Source: Rhizobium jaguaris
GTDB lineage: Bacteria; Pseudomonadota; Alphaproteobacteria; Rhizobiales; Rhizobiaceae
Reading direction: 5' to 3'
DNA length: 64,000 nt
NCBI RefSeq assembly: GCF_003627755.1
Contig: NZ_CP032694.1
Span: 4,212,501-4,276,500, forward strand
Shown here: piece by piece, positions 37,546 through 46,862 of the stretch
How the letters are laid out: every line of letters begins with the position of its first letter
Numbering within the stretch: position 1 is the stretch's first letter
Notes under the pieces: generated by a model
Seen by the model: only the letters and a program-made list of their open reading frames with translations
What the model was told of the DNA's origin: nothing
Database searches by the model: none
Position numbers and translations under genes: made by a program

Positions 37546-38655
37546 CTAAAGGATACCCCAGCCGCGGTAGCGCCCGCGTCCGGTCATCTCGCGCACGCCG
37601 AGTTCGGCCACCAGATTGAGCGCACCGCGGGAGGTAACGCCGACATGGCGGGCAACCATGCTGGCGGAGACGATAGGCCGGGAAAGCACAATCTCGATGA
37701 CACCCGGCAGGCTACTGCTCGACCGCCGATCCTTCAACCGCCCCTCCATCTGTATCTTGGCAAGCGACAGGCGATCGAGCTCCTTCAGGCCCGCCTCGGC
37801 AGATAGCGCCATGGCTTCAAGAAAGGCGATCAATCGCGTGGTGCGATCCGACGCACGGCGGCGCTCATGCCGGACGGACTTCAGGCCGGTATTGAAGCAG
37901 AGGAGATGTGTGGTGACCTTACCGCGGCTGCGAAGATAGGTGCTGACGAGCTGACTGCCCAGCCAATGTTGCCGCCGCAGCGGTTCGAGCCGCTCCCAGG
38001 CGTCGAACAGCACGGCGGCCCCCAAAGCCGGCGGCAGGAGATCGGCCTGATGGATGACCGCGCGCCAGTTCTCCAGCCGCTCGTTTTCGTCCCAATCGTC
38101 ATCTCGGATCAGGCCGAGCGGATTGTCCGTGTTCACCGCCTTGACCTCCGGAATCTTTCCATCCAGCACTTGGCCGGAGCGGGCGATAACGGCGTCGATC
38201 TCGGCAAAATCCATTCCGAAATCATCGTCGTCATCATCCTCCTCGTCCTCTTCAGTTTCCGACGTTTCGACAGGCATGGGACGTAAAGTGACGCTTTCCT
38301 CGGCATCGCCGATATCGCCGCGCAGGGCTGCAAGACCGGCGGTTCCCAGCCCCCAGGCCGGCTCGCCGTTCCATAGCCTTCGCCGAGCGCGCAGCACCGC
38401 GTGGGCAATGGTCAACTCATGTGTCGGCGCGCGGGCATCCAGATGCGCGTCATGCAGCACCAGATCTTCGATATGCACCAGCTCGCCACCAACCCAGAGC
38501 GCGGCGACAGCATCGAAAAAATGGCCCCGCTCACGAAAACCGTCGCCGACGACATGTCGCAAGACCCGCTCATCCAGACGCGCCAACATATCCTCTGACC
38601 TGGTCATCGCAGGAAGAAGCGTCGTCAGCGGCAGGGTGGCGAGATCATATCGCAT
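37546..38655 (-). CDS. DUF1612/helix-turn-helix protein of rhizobial type
   Basis: 369 residues. It resembles the rhizobial family annotated as RHE_PE00001-like, with a DUF1612 region and a C-terminal HTH region (SASMVARHVGVTSRGALNLVAEL). A strongly acidic stretch, TEEDEEDDDDDDFGMD, lies near residues 135-150. The family is common on rhizobial plasmids and chromosomes and has no established function. ATG at 38655 is preferred to the GTG at 38664. Confidence 0.8.
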   Translation of the reverse strand: MRYDLATLPLTTLLPAMTRSEDMLARLDERVLRHVVGDGFRERGHFFDAVAALWVGGELVHIEDLVLHDAHLDARAPTHELTIAHAVLRARRRLWNGEPAWGLGTAGLAALRGDIGDAEESVTLRPMPVETSETEEDEEDDDDDDFGMDFAEIDAVIARSGQVLDGKIPEVKAVNTDNPLGLIRDDDWDENERLENWRAVIHQADLLPPALGAAVLFDAWERLEPLRRQHWLGSQLVSTYLRSRGKVTTHLLCFNTGLKSVRHERRRASDRTTRLIAFLEAMALSAEAGLKELDRLSLAKIQMEGRLKDRRSSSSLPGVIEIVLSRPIVSASMVARHVGVTSRGALNLVAELGVREMTGRGRYRGWGIL

Positions 38656-38760
38656 TGGAATCACATGATTGATTCTGTCTTGCGGAAGGTAACACCGCCA
38701 ATGGCGTCGCGATAGAAAGCGCCCTCTTTCAATTGTGGACCACCCTCACTATTTTTTCTC

Positions 38761-38792
38761 TTGACCTTCCAGTTACGGGAAGGTTCATAAAC
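38761..38792 (+). promoter_or_regulatory. CueR/HmrR-type copper promoter
   Basis: TTGACC (-35) at 38761-38766 and CATAAA/ATAAAC (-10) near 38786-38792 are separated by 19-20 bases, the stretched spacing of MerR-family promoters. Within it lies the perfect inverted repeat ACCTTCC-N7-GGAAGGT (38764-38784), matching CueR/HmrR operators. Copper-loaded CueR, encoded two genes downstream, should activate it. Confidence 0.88.
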
Positions 38793-38828
38793 TCACCCGA
38801 TGCTCGCTTCCGGGCACTGGAGTTCTCT

Positions 38829-41339
38829 ATGACATTGCATGACGAACATGATCACAGCCGCCATGGCCACGATCAACAACACCATCATCATTACGGCGAG
38901 GCGCAGGATGCGGTTACCCGTGATCCCGTCTGCGGCATGACCGTCGATCCCAAGGCGGACAAACCGTCGCTGGACTATCACGGCCACACATTTCATTTCT
39001 GCAGCGAAGGTTGCCGCAACAAATTCGAGGCAACGCCTGAAAACTATCTGACCGCCAAGGACCCCGTCTGTGGCATGGACGTCGATCGCGCCACCGCGCG
39101 GCATTTTATGAAGCATGAAGGCGAGAAATTCTATTTCTGCTCGGCAGGCTGCAACGCAAAGTTCGAGGCGGATCCATCAGCCTATCTCAGTGGCAACCGA
39201 CCGCCACCAAAGCCGATGCCGAAGGGCACGCTCTATACCTGCCCGATGCACCCAGAGGTCGTCAGCGACCATCCCGGTGATTGCCCCAAGTGCGGCATGG
39301 CTTTAGAACCGATGGGCGTGCCGGCCGCCGACGAGGGCCCGAACCCGGAGCTTATCGATTTCACGCGCCGCCTCTGGGTCAGTGCAGTGCTATCGCTGCC
39401 TCTGCTGATCCTCAGCATGGGGCCAATGTTCGGCCTCATGCTGCGCGACCGGATCGGCGAGCCAACCGCCACATGGGTCGAGCTGGTGTTGGCGACGCCG
39501 GTGGTGCTGTGGGCGGCCCTGCCCTTCTTCCGCCGCGCCTGGAATTCGCTCGTCAACCGCAGCCCCAACATGTGGACGCTAATCGGCCTCGGCGTCGGCA
39601 CGGCCTATCTCTACAGCCTCGTGGCGACGCTGGCGCCTGGTATTTTCCCGATGAGCTTTCGCGGCCACGGTGAGGCTGTGCCAGTCTATTTCGAAGCCGC
39701 TTCAGTCATCGTCGCTCTGGTTTTTGTGGGCCAGGTGCTGGAACTGAAGGCACGCGAGCGCACCGGCTCCGCCATCCGCGCCTTACTCGACCTAGCGCCT
39801 AAGACCGCCCGCCGTATCGGCGCCGACGGCAGCGAGACTGATGTGCCCGTCGACGAGATCCGGGCCGGCGACCGGCTGCGCGTGCGCCCCGGCGAGCGCG
39901 TGCCGGTGGATGGCTCCGTTGCCGACGGACAGTCGACCATCGACGAATCGATGATCACCGGCGAGCCGCTGCCGGTTGAAAAGACCGAAGGCGATGCGTT
40001 GACCGGCGGCACGATCAACAAGAACGGCACGCTGATCATGATCGCCGAAAAGGTCGGCGCGGAAACGACGTTGTCGCGCATTGTCGAGCTGGTCGCCAAG
40101 GCGCAACGGTCTCGTGCACCGATCCAGACGATGGTCGATCGCGTTTCCGCCGTCTTCGTACCCGCCGTCGTGGCCGCCGCCATTATCGCCTTTGCGGTCT
40201 GGGCCTTTGTCGGACCCGAGCCGAGGCTGGCGCATGCCCTGCTTGCCGCCGTCGCCGTCCTGATCATCGCCTGCCCCTGTGCATTGGGGCTTGCGACGCC
40301 GATGTCGATCATGATCGCCACCGGCCGGGGCGCGCAGGAAGGCGTGCTGGTGCGCGACGCCGAGGCGCTGGAGCGCTTCGCCAAGGTCGACACGCTGATC
40401 GTCGACAAGACCGGCACATTGACCGAAGGCAAACCGAACCTGACCGATATCATCCCTGCCGCCGGCGTGGACGAGGCCCAGCTGCTGTCGCTCGCGGCAA
40501 GCCTGGAACGCGGCTCCGAACATCCGCTGGCCGAGGCGATCGTCGCCGGCGCACAGGAGCGCGGCGCAAGCCTTGTCGATATATCCGGCTTCGCGGCAAA
40601 GACCGGCAAGGGCGTGGAGGGCAACGCCGGCGATACGGCGGTCGCCCTCGGCAATGCCGCAATGATGGCCGATCTCGGCGTGTCGACTGACGCGCTGCAA
40701 GCGGAGACCGAGCGCCTGCGCGGTGATGGCAAGACCGTGATGTTCGTCGCCTTCGACGGTCAATTGGCCGGCCTCGTTGCCGTCGCCGACCGGATCAAGC
40801 CGACAACATCGGCCGCCATCAAGGCGCTGCACGACAGCGGCTTGAAAATCATCATGGCGACCGGCGACAATACCCAGACCGCCAAGGCCGTCGCCGCGCA
40901 TCTCGGCATCGATGAAGTGCGGGCCGATATGTTGCCGGAAGGCAAGAAAGCGCTGATCGACGAGCTGCGGGCCAAGGGCAATGTGGTCGCCATGGCCGGC
41001 GACGGCGTCAACGACGCGCCGGCACTAGCGGCCGCCGATGTCGGCATTGCCATGGGCACCGGCGCCGATGTTGCCATGGAAAGTGCCGGTATCACCCTGG
41101 TGAAGGGCGACCTCAACGGCATCGTCCGGGCCCGGCATCTTTCGGAAGCCACGATCCGCAACATCAAGCAGAACCTTGCCTTCGCCTTCGGCTACAATGC
41201 ACTCGGCGTGCCGCTGGCAGCAGGCGTGCTCTACCCGGTCTTCGGCCTGCTGCTGTCGCCGATGATCGCGGCGGCCGCCATGAGCCTGTCCTCGGTCTCG
41301 GTCATCGCCAATGCGCTGCGGCTGAGACTGGCCAAATAA
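38829..41339 (+). CDS. copA: Copper-exporting P1B-type ATPase with YHS-like metal-binding N-terminus
   Basis: 836-residue inner-membrane pump that exports Cu(I) using ATP. The N-terminus is His-rich ([20 protein letters not shown]), followed by two YHS-type domains (DPVCGMTVD...[19 protein letters not shown]...[10 protein letters not shown]) and a heavy-metal domain YTCPMHPEV...[10 protein letters not shown], in place of the usual CxxC HMA domains. Then come eight membrane segments with the actuator [12 protein letters not shown], the metal-site CPC at 482-484, phosphorylation motif DKTGTLT (Asp526) and hinge [14 protein letters not shown] at 38829 follows GGAG by eight bases. It is cotranscribed with cueR. 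Confidence 0.95.
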   Translation: MTLHDEHDHSRHGHDQQHHHHYGEAQDAVTRDPVCGMTVDPKADKPSLDYHGHTFHFCSEGCRNKFEATPENYLTAKDPVCGMDVDRATARHFMKHEGEKFYFCSAGCNAKFEADPSAYLSGNRPPPKPMPKGTLYTCPMHPEVVSDHPGDCPKCGMALEPMGVPAADEGPNPELIDFTRRLWVSAVLSLPLLILSMGPMFGLMLRDRIGEPTATWVELVLATPVVLWAALPFFRRAWNSLVNRSPNMWTLIGLGVGTAYLYSLVATLAPGIFPMSFRGHGEAVPVYFEAASVIVALVFVGQVLELKARERTGSAIRALLDLAPKTARRIGADGSETDVPVDEIRAGDRLRVRPGERVPVDGSVADGQSTIDESMITGEPLPVEKTEGDALTGGTINKNGTLIMIAEKVGAETTLSRIVELVAKAQRSRAPIQTMVDRVSAVFVPAVVAAAIIAFAVWAFVGPEPRLAHALLAAVAVLIIACPCALGLATPMSIMIATGRGAQEGVLVRDAEALERFAKVDTLIVDKTGTLTEGKPNLTDIIPAAGVDEAQLLSLAASLERGSEHPLAEAIVAGAQERGASLVDISGFAAKTGKGVEGNAGDTAVALGNAAMMADLGVSTDALQAETERLRGDGKTVMFVAFDGQLAGLVAVADRIKPTTSAAIKALHDSGLKIIMATGDNTQTAKAVAAHLGIDEVRADMLPEGKKALIDELRAKGNVVAMAGDGVNDAPALAAADVGIAMGTGADVAMESAGITLVKGDLNGIVRARHLSEATIRNIKQNLAFAFGYNALGVPLAAGVLYPVFGLLLSPMIAAAAMSLSSVSVIANALRLRLAK

Positions 41340-41350
41340 GGAGAGTTCAC

Positions 41351-41737
41351 ATGAATATCGGCGAAGCATCGGGCCGTTCCGGCCTGCCGGCCAAGACGAT
41401 CCGCTATTACGAGGATATTGGCCTAGTCCGCCCCGATCGCGGTGACAACGGCTACCGCGACTACGGCTCCGGCGACGTGCACAAGCTGCGCTTCCTGCAC
41501 CGCTCCCGCAGCCTGGGCTTCTCCGTCGACGAGTGCCGGCAACTGCTGGCGCTTTACGAAGACAAGAGCCGCGCCAGCGCCGACGTCAAGGAGATCGCCA
41601 CGTCGAAGCTCACCGAGATCGACCGCAAGATCCGCGAACTGACCGAACTGCGCCGCACGCTGGAGCATCTGGTGCATGCGTGCCATGGCAACGAGCGGCC
41701 GGATTGCCCGATCCTGGAAGAGTTGTCGGAAGGGTGA
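41351..41737 (+). CDS. cueR: Cu(I)-responsive MerR-family regulator CueR/HmrR
   Basis: 128 residues. MerR winged helix at 1-70 (NIGEASGRSGLPAKTIRYYE), dimerisation helix, and a metal loop with the two cysteines of copper-type regulators in ACHGNERPDCPI. It starts 11 bases after the copper ATPase stop and should activate the operator at 38764-38784, upstream of its own operon. Called hmrR in several rhizobia. Confidence 0.95.
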   Translation: MNIGEASGRSGLPAKTIRYYEDIGLVRPDRGDNGYRDYGSGDVHKLRFLHRSRSLGFSVDECRQLLALYEDKSRASADVKEIATSKLTEIDRKIRELTELRRTLEHLVHACHGNERPDCPILEELSEG

Positions 41738-41744
41738 GGTCTTT

Positions 41745-41999
41745 TCTCGCCCTTGGCGGGCGAGAAAGCAAAAACTTGGGCTTAGATAAGGGCTCGTCCC
41801 TTGTCTAAGTCTTAGTTTTTGCAAGAGAGGGGGTAGGTGGGAACTCACCGAACTCCCCTGCAAAGTTGAGCAAGAAACAAACCCCCCGCTCTTGCAATTT
41901 CAATGGCTTAGAAATTGCGCCGGGTTTCGAGCATGTAGGACTTTCGGTATCGCAATTTCTAAACCAGTGAAATTGCTTTCTCGCCCGCCAAGGGCGAGA
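41745..41999. repeat. 255-bp element with perfect 27-bp terminal inverted repeats
   Basis: The first 27 bases (41745-41771) are the exact reverse complement of the last 27 (41973-41999). Each end is itself a hairpin (CTCGCCC / GGGCGAG). Inside are two more inverted pairs: one around TTAGATAAGGG / CCCTTGTCTAA near 41780-41810, one of GCAATTTC...TTAGAAATTGCG with CGCAATTTCTAA...GAAATTGC at about 41895-41976. GGTCT and AGACC extend the outer repeat with one gap. No open reading frame. It fills most of the 300-base gap between cueR and the thiolase gene and could also act as a bidirectional terminator. Confidence 0.8.
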
Positions 42000-42037
42000 T
42001 AGACCTGCGAATTCGCCGCCCTATCATTCGCACCAAA

Positions 42038-43228
42038 TCAGTTCACCCGCTCCACCGCAATCGCCGTAGCCTCACCACCACCGATGCAGAGCGCGGCGAT
42101 ACCCCGCGTCGCGCCCTGGCGCTCCAGCGCATGCAGCAGCGTCACGATCAGACGCGCGCCAGTGGCGCCAATGGGATGACCGAGGGCACAAGCGCCGCCG
42201 TTGATGTTGAGGCGGTCGCGGTCGATGCCAAGATCCTTGGCGGCGGCCATGGCGACGACGGCGAAGGCTTCGTTGATCTCGAAAAGATCGACATCGCCGA
42301 CCTTCCAGCCGGTCTTATCCAATACTTTGCGGATCGCCGGGATCGGCGCGGTTGTGTACCAGGCGGGCTCCTGGCTGTGGGTGGCATGTGCCTTGATCTC
42401 GGCGAGGATCGGCAGACCTTCGCGCTCGGCGATCGAGCGCCGCGTCAGGACCAGGGCGGCCGCACCATCCGCATTGGCCGATGCGCTGGCCGCAGTGATC
42501 GTACCGTCCTTGCGGAACGCGGGCTTCAGCGTCGGAATCTTTTCCGGTGAGACCTTCTGCGGATGCTCGTCCTTGGCAATTGTCACCGGGCCGCCCTTGG
42601 CAGCAACGGAAATCGGCGTGATCTCGGCCTCGAAGGCCCCGGTTTCGATCGCCTTGCGCGCACGTGTCAGCGTCTCGACAGCATAGGCATCCTGATCGTC
42701 GCGGCTGAACTGATAGGCTTCGACGGCCATCTCGCCGAAATCGCCCATCGAGCGGCCTTTTTCATAGGCATCTTCCAGCCCATCGAGCATCATGTGATCG
42801 AAGATGCGATCGTGGCCCACCCGGTAGCCGCTCCTTGCCTTGGCGAGCATGTAGGGTGCGTTCGACATCGACTCCATGCCGCCGGAGACCGCGATGGAGG
42901 CGGAACCGGCAAGGATCAGGTCATGCGCCAGCATGGTCGCCTTCATGCCCGAACCGCAAACCTTGTTGATCGTGGTGGCGCCCACCGCATCCGGCAATCC
43001 TGCGCCTCGGGCTGCCTGCCGCGCAGGCGCCTGCCCCTGGCCCGCCGGCAGGACGCAGCCGAACAGCACCTCGTCCACCTTTTCCGCGGACAATCCGGCA
43101 CGTTCCAAAGCGGCACGGATGACATGGGAACCAAGCTCCGGCGCCTGCAACGGCGACAACTCACCTTGGAAACGGCCGAGCGGCGTACGGGTAGCGGAGA
43201 CGATAACGACAGGATCAGCAACGGACAT
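42038..43228 (-). CDS. Acetyl-CoA acetyltransferase (thiolase)
   Basis: 396-residue thiolase, usual family length. Active-site Cys91 lies in NKVCGSGMKA, the catalytic His in NGGACALGHPIGATGAR, and the second Cys in LCIGGGEATA. It condenses or cleaves acyl-CoA units (acetoacetyl-CoA with acetyl-CoA). Not next to phaB or a beta-oxidation operon, so the assignment to biosynthetic or degradative use is open. Confidence 0.93.
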   Translation of the reverse strand: MSVADPVVIVSATRTPLGRFQGELSPLQAPELGSHVIRAALERAGLSAEKVDEVLFGCVLPAGQGQAPARQAARGAGLPDAVGATTINKVCGSGMKATMLAHDLILAGSASIAVSGGMESMSNAPYMLAKARSGYRVGHDRIFDHMMLDGLEDAYEKGRSMGDFGEMAVEAYQFSRDDQDAYAVETLTRARKAIETGAFEAEITPISVAAKGGPVTIAKDEHPQKVSPEKIPTLKPAFRKDGTITAASASANADGAAALVLTRRSIAEREGLPILAEIKAHATHSQEPAWYTTAPIPAIRKVLDKTGWKVGDVDLFEINEAFAVVAMAAAKDLGIDRDRLNINGGACALGHPIGATGARLIVTLLHALERQGATRGIAALCIGGGEATAIAVERVN

Positions 43229-43393
43229 GACGGTTCCTCGCGGTCTGCAAGTTAAGTGATCGGGGTTATTGCTATCACGTTAAATGATGTTCGTCATGTA
43301 AATATGTTAGAAACATTTCTTCGGACAAAAACATCCGCTATTGCTCGACTTCGAATCGCCGGAATGATTGTCCTCGTCGTCGACATGAACTAT

Positions 43394-43423
43394 GGATATC
43401 CACAACTCAATAAACGGATATCC
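43394..43423. promoter_or_regulatory. Paired GGATATCC palindromes upstream of vapB1
   Basis: GGATATCC occurs at 43394-43401 and again at 43416-43423, centres 22 bases apart (two helical turns), the second touching the vapB1 start codon region. This spacing suits cooperative binding by an autoregulating VapB-VapC complex. Confidence 0.5.
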
Positions 43424-43424
43424 C

Positions 43425-43655
43425 ATGCCGCTTTACATCAAAGACGATGCCATCGACCGGTTGGCGCGGCGCTACCAGGCGCTGACGAAAACCTCCACCA
43501 AAACCGAAGCTGTGCGACTGGCATTGCAGAGAGCACTGGACGAGGAGCTTGCCAAGCCGTCGCTTGCCGATGTCGCCGTCGCTTTCTGTCGCAATCTGAA
43601 GCAAAAGGCAGCCGGCAAAGAGACGGCCGGTACTCTTCCGGGAGAAGATGCCTGA
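43425..43655 (+). CDS. vapB: VapB-type antitoxin 1
   Basis: 76 residues. MPLYIKDDAIDRLARRYQAL and TEAVRLALQRALDEEL form the ribbon-helix-helix-like N-terminus of the VapB/PSK-operon antitoxin family; the C-terminal tail would wrap the toxin. Start at 43425 rather than the upstream in-frame ATG at 43392, which would place the operator inside the gene. Its stop overlaps the vapC1 start (TGATG). Confidence 0.85.
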   Translation: MPLYIKDDAIDRLARRYQALTKTSTKTEAVRLALQRALDEELAKPSLADVAVAFCRNLKQKAAGKETAGTLPGEDA

Positions 43656-44050
43656 TGTTCGTCGATGCTTCGGTGCTTTCCGCAATGATGACCGACGAGG
43701 AAGAGGCGCGTAACTTCGCCGCCCGCATGCAGGCTGTGACGACGCGCATGACGTCACCCTTGGCAGCCGCCCAGGCTGCAATCGAAGTCGCAGCCCGCCT
43801 CGGCATGACGCCCGCAGACGCCGGTGACGCGGTTCGGGCCTTTCTGGGACTGATGAATATTCAGCTTCTGGCAATTCCCCCACGCGCTGCGTTTCAGGCG
43901 ATCGAAGTCCACGGGCGTTACGGAGAGGGCCGCCATCCGGCGGCTCTCAGCCTCAACGACTGCATGACTTATGCCTGCGCTCGCTATTATCGCCAAGCCC
44001 TGCTCTCTAGGAGTGACGGCTTCGCCCAAACCGATATCGAAGCGGCCTAA
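43655..44050 (+). CDS. vapC: VapC-type PIN-domain toxin 1
   Basis: 131-residue PIN-domain ribonuclease, probably cutting tRNA or rRNA. Acidic Mg-binding residues are at Asp4 (MFVDAS), Glu44, Asp102 (LNDCMTYA) and Asp121 (SDGFAQTD). The frame is open 132 codons upstream through vapB, but the ATG at 43655 coupled to the antitoxin stop is the expected start. Appears intact. Confidence 0.9.
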   Translation: MFVDASVLSAMMTDEEEARNFAARMQAVTTRMTSPLAAAQAAIEVAARLGMTPADAGDAVRAFLGLMNIQLLAIPPRAAFQAIEVHGRYGEGRHPAALSLNDCMTYACARYYRQALLSRSDGFAQTDIEAA

Positions 44051-44162
44051 AGTGCGCGGCGGTTTTACGACAGCGACACGCCCAACATCGGGAGCCTAAA
44101 ACGCAAGGTGCGAATCCTGAAGAACGCGATGCGCTTTAGGGCCGCCCGTGATGGTGTCGCGG

Positions 44163-44456
44163 TTACGGGCACCCTAGGGAGGAACTGTAGGTGTAAGCGC
44201 TTACCATCGCATTCGGCGTGGTGGCGCATTGCAACCGACTGATGTAATCGTCAGAACGGCCCGGGCCGATTACGGATGGGTCGGTATTGATTGTCCCATC
44301 CGGAAGGATCGCGTCCTTGGAATGGTCGATATTGCCGACATCGGCCTGGATTGCCTCCGCCTTGAAGTTGGTGGCGCGATGCTTGTGAACGGGGGCAGCC
44401 ATAGCGGCACTGGACAAGCCAACGACGAGAGCTGAGATGGTGAGAGCCTTGAGCAT
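44163..44456 (-). CDS. Small exported hypothetical protein
   Basis: 97 residues, not recognised. Residues 1-20 (MLKALTISALVVGLSSAAMA) are a Sec signal peptide; the mature chain is polar, with two cysteines near its end. AGGAGGCG is just upstream of the ATG. It stands alone between two toxin-antitoxin pairs. Confidence 0.75.
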   Translation of the reverse strand: MLKALTISALVVGLSSAAMAAPVHKHRATNFKAEAIQADVGNIDHSKDAILPDGTINTDPSVIGPGRSDDYISRLQCATTPNAMVSAYTYSSSLGCP

Positions 44457-44558
44457 GACACGCCTCCTATGAAGTTGAACCGATTTGATTTTATATGAGA
44501 ATTGTAAAAGTAGTTTACACCCTCATATGGTCAGGCGTCACGCTAGTTTGATGGACGA

Positions 44559-44954
44559 TCAGGCCACAATTACATCAGTGTGAACAAAATCATTACCCTT
44601 AAACAACAAGGGCAAATCGTAAGCCTGCGCGCAAGCATAGGCGAAGCAGTCGCCCATGTTCAAACTGGCCTCGTGGCGGCCTTTGCCGTAGCGCACGAAC
44701 GCGGCAATCGCCCGGCGTCCGATATCCTCGTCGATCGCGATTATTCGCGCACGACACTCTTCAGCAAACCCGTCAACGAGTTCTTCGGCATAGTCCATGG
44801 GACAGGCTTTTTTTCGCGCCAATCCCAATTTTGCTTCATAGATCACGATGGGCGAAACAGTGATCGTGTCTGCGTGAGATGCGCGCTCAAAAAGCGACAG
44901 CGCATCTTCTTCATTGCCGATAATCGCAATGATGGCGGAGGCGTCGACGAACAT
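44559..44954 (-). CDS. vapC: VapC-type PIN-domain toxin 2
   Basis: 131-residue PIN-domain ribonuclease, the same length as toxin 1 and a distant paralogue of it. Acidic residues at Asp4, Glu40, Asp102 (MGDCFAYA) and Asp122 (GNDFVHTD). The start overlaps the last base of the antitoxin stop. It faces the first VapBC pair across the exported protein gene. Confidence 0.9.
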   Translation of the reverse strand: MFVDASAIIAIIGNEEDALSLFERASHADTITVSPIVIYEAKLGLARKKACPMDYAEELVDGFAEECRARIIAIDEDIGRRAIAAFVRYGKGRHEASLNMGDCFAYACAQAYDLPLLFKGNDFVHTDVIVA

Positions 44955-45196
44955 CAGTCGCCATCACCCGAGAGATCATCGAAAAAAGCTTTGTCAGCCT
45001 TTAAACCAGTGTCAGGATAATCTCCGTAATGTCCCTGAAGCCGCCTCAGACGCTCGGCCAGAGGAATAGCGGCGCGGTCGCGTTGATATTCGTGTTCCAC
45101 CGCCTCGCGAATAGTGTCCGTCAGGCTCTTGTTCTTCAGTTTGGCCAAGCGTCGCACCGCAGCGTCGGTAGCCTCGTCCTTGATCGAGAAGGCCAT
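44954..45196 (-). CDS. vapB: VapB-type antitoxin 2
   Basis: 80 residues. MAFSIKDEATDAAVRRLAKL and TDTIREAVEHEY are the N-terminal DNA-binding part of the Rv0623-like/VapB family; the C-terminus (YPDTGLKADKAFFDDLSGD) is the toxin-binding arm. First gene of a two-gene operon with toxin 2. Confidence 0.9.
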   Translation of the reverse strand: MAFSIKDEATDAAVRRLAKLKNKSLTDTIREAVEHEYQRDRAAIPLAERLRRLQGHYGDYPDTGLKADKAFFDDLSGDGD

Positions 45197-45240
45197 ATCT
45201 ATACCTCTCCGTCTATACCGATAGATGTAGATATATAGAA
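45197..45240 (-). promoter_or_regulatory. Promoter/operator of vapBC2
   Basis: AT-rich stretch with two direct copies of TCTATACC (45198-45205 and 45212-45219) and an inverted TATAGA further out near 45233-45239. It is the likely binding site for the VapBC2 complex. The -10 is not resolved. Confidence 0.45.
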
Positions 45241-45268
45241 CATCTTGCCCATATCAAGGACGCGTCGA

Positions 45269-46708
45269 CTATGTTCGTGCGTTATGCCGCGACACTTCCG
45301 CGCCCGCATCGTGCGGCAGGTGGAGGAAGCGCAATGATGAGACGACGCCGATCAGCGCGACGACGATGAAGGCCCAGCGGAAATCGACCGGAGAGAGCGT
45401 CGCGCCGCCGTAAACCGTGCGCGAGAGGTTGAGCATTGCGGCACCGACAGCGACGCCCAGCAGCAGCGAAACCTGCTGCAGCATGCTCGAAAGCGTCGAA
45501 GCGGAACTGCGTTGCGTCGCGTGGATATCTGCGAAGGCAAGCGTGTTTAGTGCGGTGAAATTCATCGAGCGGGACAGGCCGGCGCAAAGCAGGAGGATAT
45601 AGGTTAGCCAATCGGGAGTCGACGGCGACAGCAGCGCGAAGCAGGCGATACTCGCAGACGAGATCAGGCCATTGACGACGAGTACGCTACGGAAACCGAA
45701 AGCCTTCAGCGTCGGCGTCGTGATCGCCTTCATGCCGAGATTGCCAGCGAAATAAAACAGCAGATAAGTGCCGGCGTTGATCGCCGTCAGTCCGAAGCCG
45801 ACCTGGAAGAGCAGCGGCAGCAGAAAGGGCGTGGCATTGATCGCCACGCGGCTCGCCGTGCCGGCCGAAAGCGTCGCCAATGCGAAGGTCTGGATCTTGA
45901 AGGCGGAGAGATCGAGCAGCGGTGCCTCGACTCTCAGAAAATGTCTGGTGGCGATGATGGAAAAGACGACGCCGGCGGCAATCAGGCCGACGCTGGCCGC
46001 GAGGCCGGTGGTCCCATGGACGACGAATTCGAGGCCGGCAAGCAGAAACGTCAGGCCCGCCGCCGACTGGAGGAAGCCGGCGAGGTCGAGCCTTGCGACC
46101 TTCTCTTCGCGCTGGTCCGGCACGAAACGCAGGACGAGGCCCAACCCGACGATGCCGATCGGGATGTTGATCAGAAAGTTCCAATGCCAGGTCAGATAGG
46201 TGGTGATGTAGCTGCCGAGGACGGGGCCGAGGACCGGCGCGGTCAATGCCGGCCAGGTGATCATCGACATGGCATGCACGAGATCGGATTTGCGAGCGCT
46301 GCGCAGGACGATGATACGGCCGACTGGCGTCATCAGCGCGCTGCCGACACCTTGCACGGCGCGGGCGAAGACGAATTCGGTCAGATTGCCGGACAGGCCG
46401 CAAAACAGCGACGCGACGGTAAAGATGGTGATCGATGCCAAAAATACCCGGCGGGCGCCGTAGCGGTCGCCGGCCCAACCCGCCAGCGGCACGAAGGCCG
46501 ACATGGTCAGCAGATAGACCGTGATGCCGATGCTCATCGCGACCGGCTCGACGCCGAAGCTCGCTGCCATCTGCGGCAGAGAGGTCGTGACGATCGTGCC
46601 ATCCAGGACCTGCATGAAGAAGGAGACGGCGACGACGAAGGCGATAATGCGGGATTGCCGGCCGAAACTTTCTTCGGATGGCTGCCCTGTGGTCTGAACG
46701 GCGGTCAT
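45269..46708 (-). CDS. MFS drug efflux transporter, DHA2 (14-TM) family
   Basis: 479-residue inner-membrane antiporter. MQVLDGTIVTTSLPQMAASF in TM1 is the DHA2 signature, loop 2-3 has GWAGDRYGARRVF, and PVLGPVLGSYITTYLTWHWNFLINIP corresponds to motif C. It exports drugs or amphiphilic compounds by proton exchange. No regulator or membrane fusion partner is adjacent, so it acts alone. A second open frame on the same strand is a shadow. Confidence 0.92.
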   Translation of the reverse strand: MTAVQTTGQPSEESFGRQSRIIAFVVAVSFFMQVLDGTIVTTSLPQMAASFGVEPVAMSIGITVYLLTMSAFVPLAGWAGDRYGARRVFLASITIFTVASLFCGLSGNLTEFVFARAVQGVGSALMTPVGRIIVLRSARKSDLVHAMSMITWPALTAPVLGPVLGSYITTYLTWHWNFLINIPIGIVGLGLVLRFVPDQREEKVARLDLAGFLQSAAGLTFLLAGLEFVVHGTTGLAASVGLIAAGVVFSIIATRHFLRVEAPLLDLSAFKIQTFALATLSAGTASRVAINATPFLLPLLFQVGFGLTAINAGTYLLFYFAGNLGMKAITTPTLKAFGFRSVLVVNGLISSASIACFALLSPSTPDWLTYILLLCAGLSRSMNFTALNTLAFADIHATQRSSASTLSSMLQQVSLLLGVAVGAAMLNLSRTVYGGATLSPVDFRWAFIVVALIGVVSSLRFLHLPHDAGAEVSRHNART

Positions 46709-46862
46709 AGCATCGGATTTCGGGGAATGGCGTTTGTGGCTCGCCGGATAAATCCGACATCATTCATATGATCAATGCATACGCCCATTGCCGCCGGTTG
46801 CAAAGCCGTAATCAACCTTTACGGTGTCAAAAATCGCGGAGCAACAGGCAACAGCCGAGACC

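Noticed and set aside
41738..42037. Simple cueR terminator only
   Set aside because: The outer hairpin could terminate cueR, but the perfect 27-base inverted ends 255 bases apart need a larger explanation, so it is reported as an element.
43256..43654. N-terminal extension of VapC1 through the antitoxin gene
   Set aside because: The toxin domain starts at the ATG at 43655 coupled to the antitoxin stop; the upstream part is out-of-frame antitoxin sequence.
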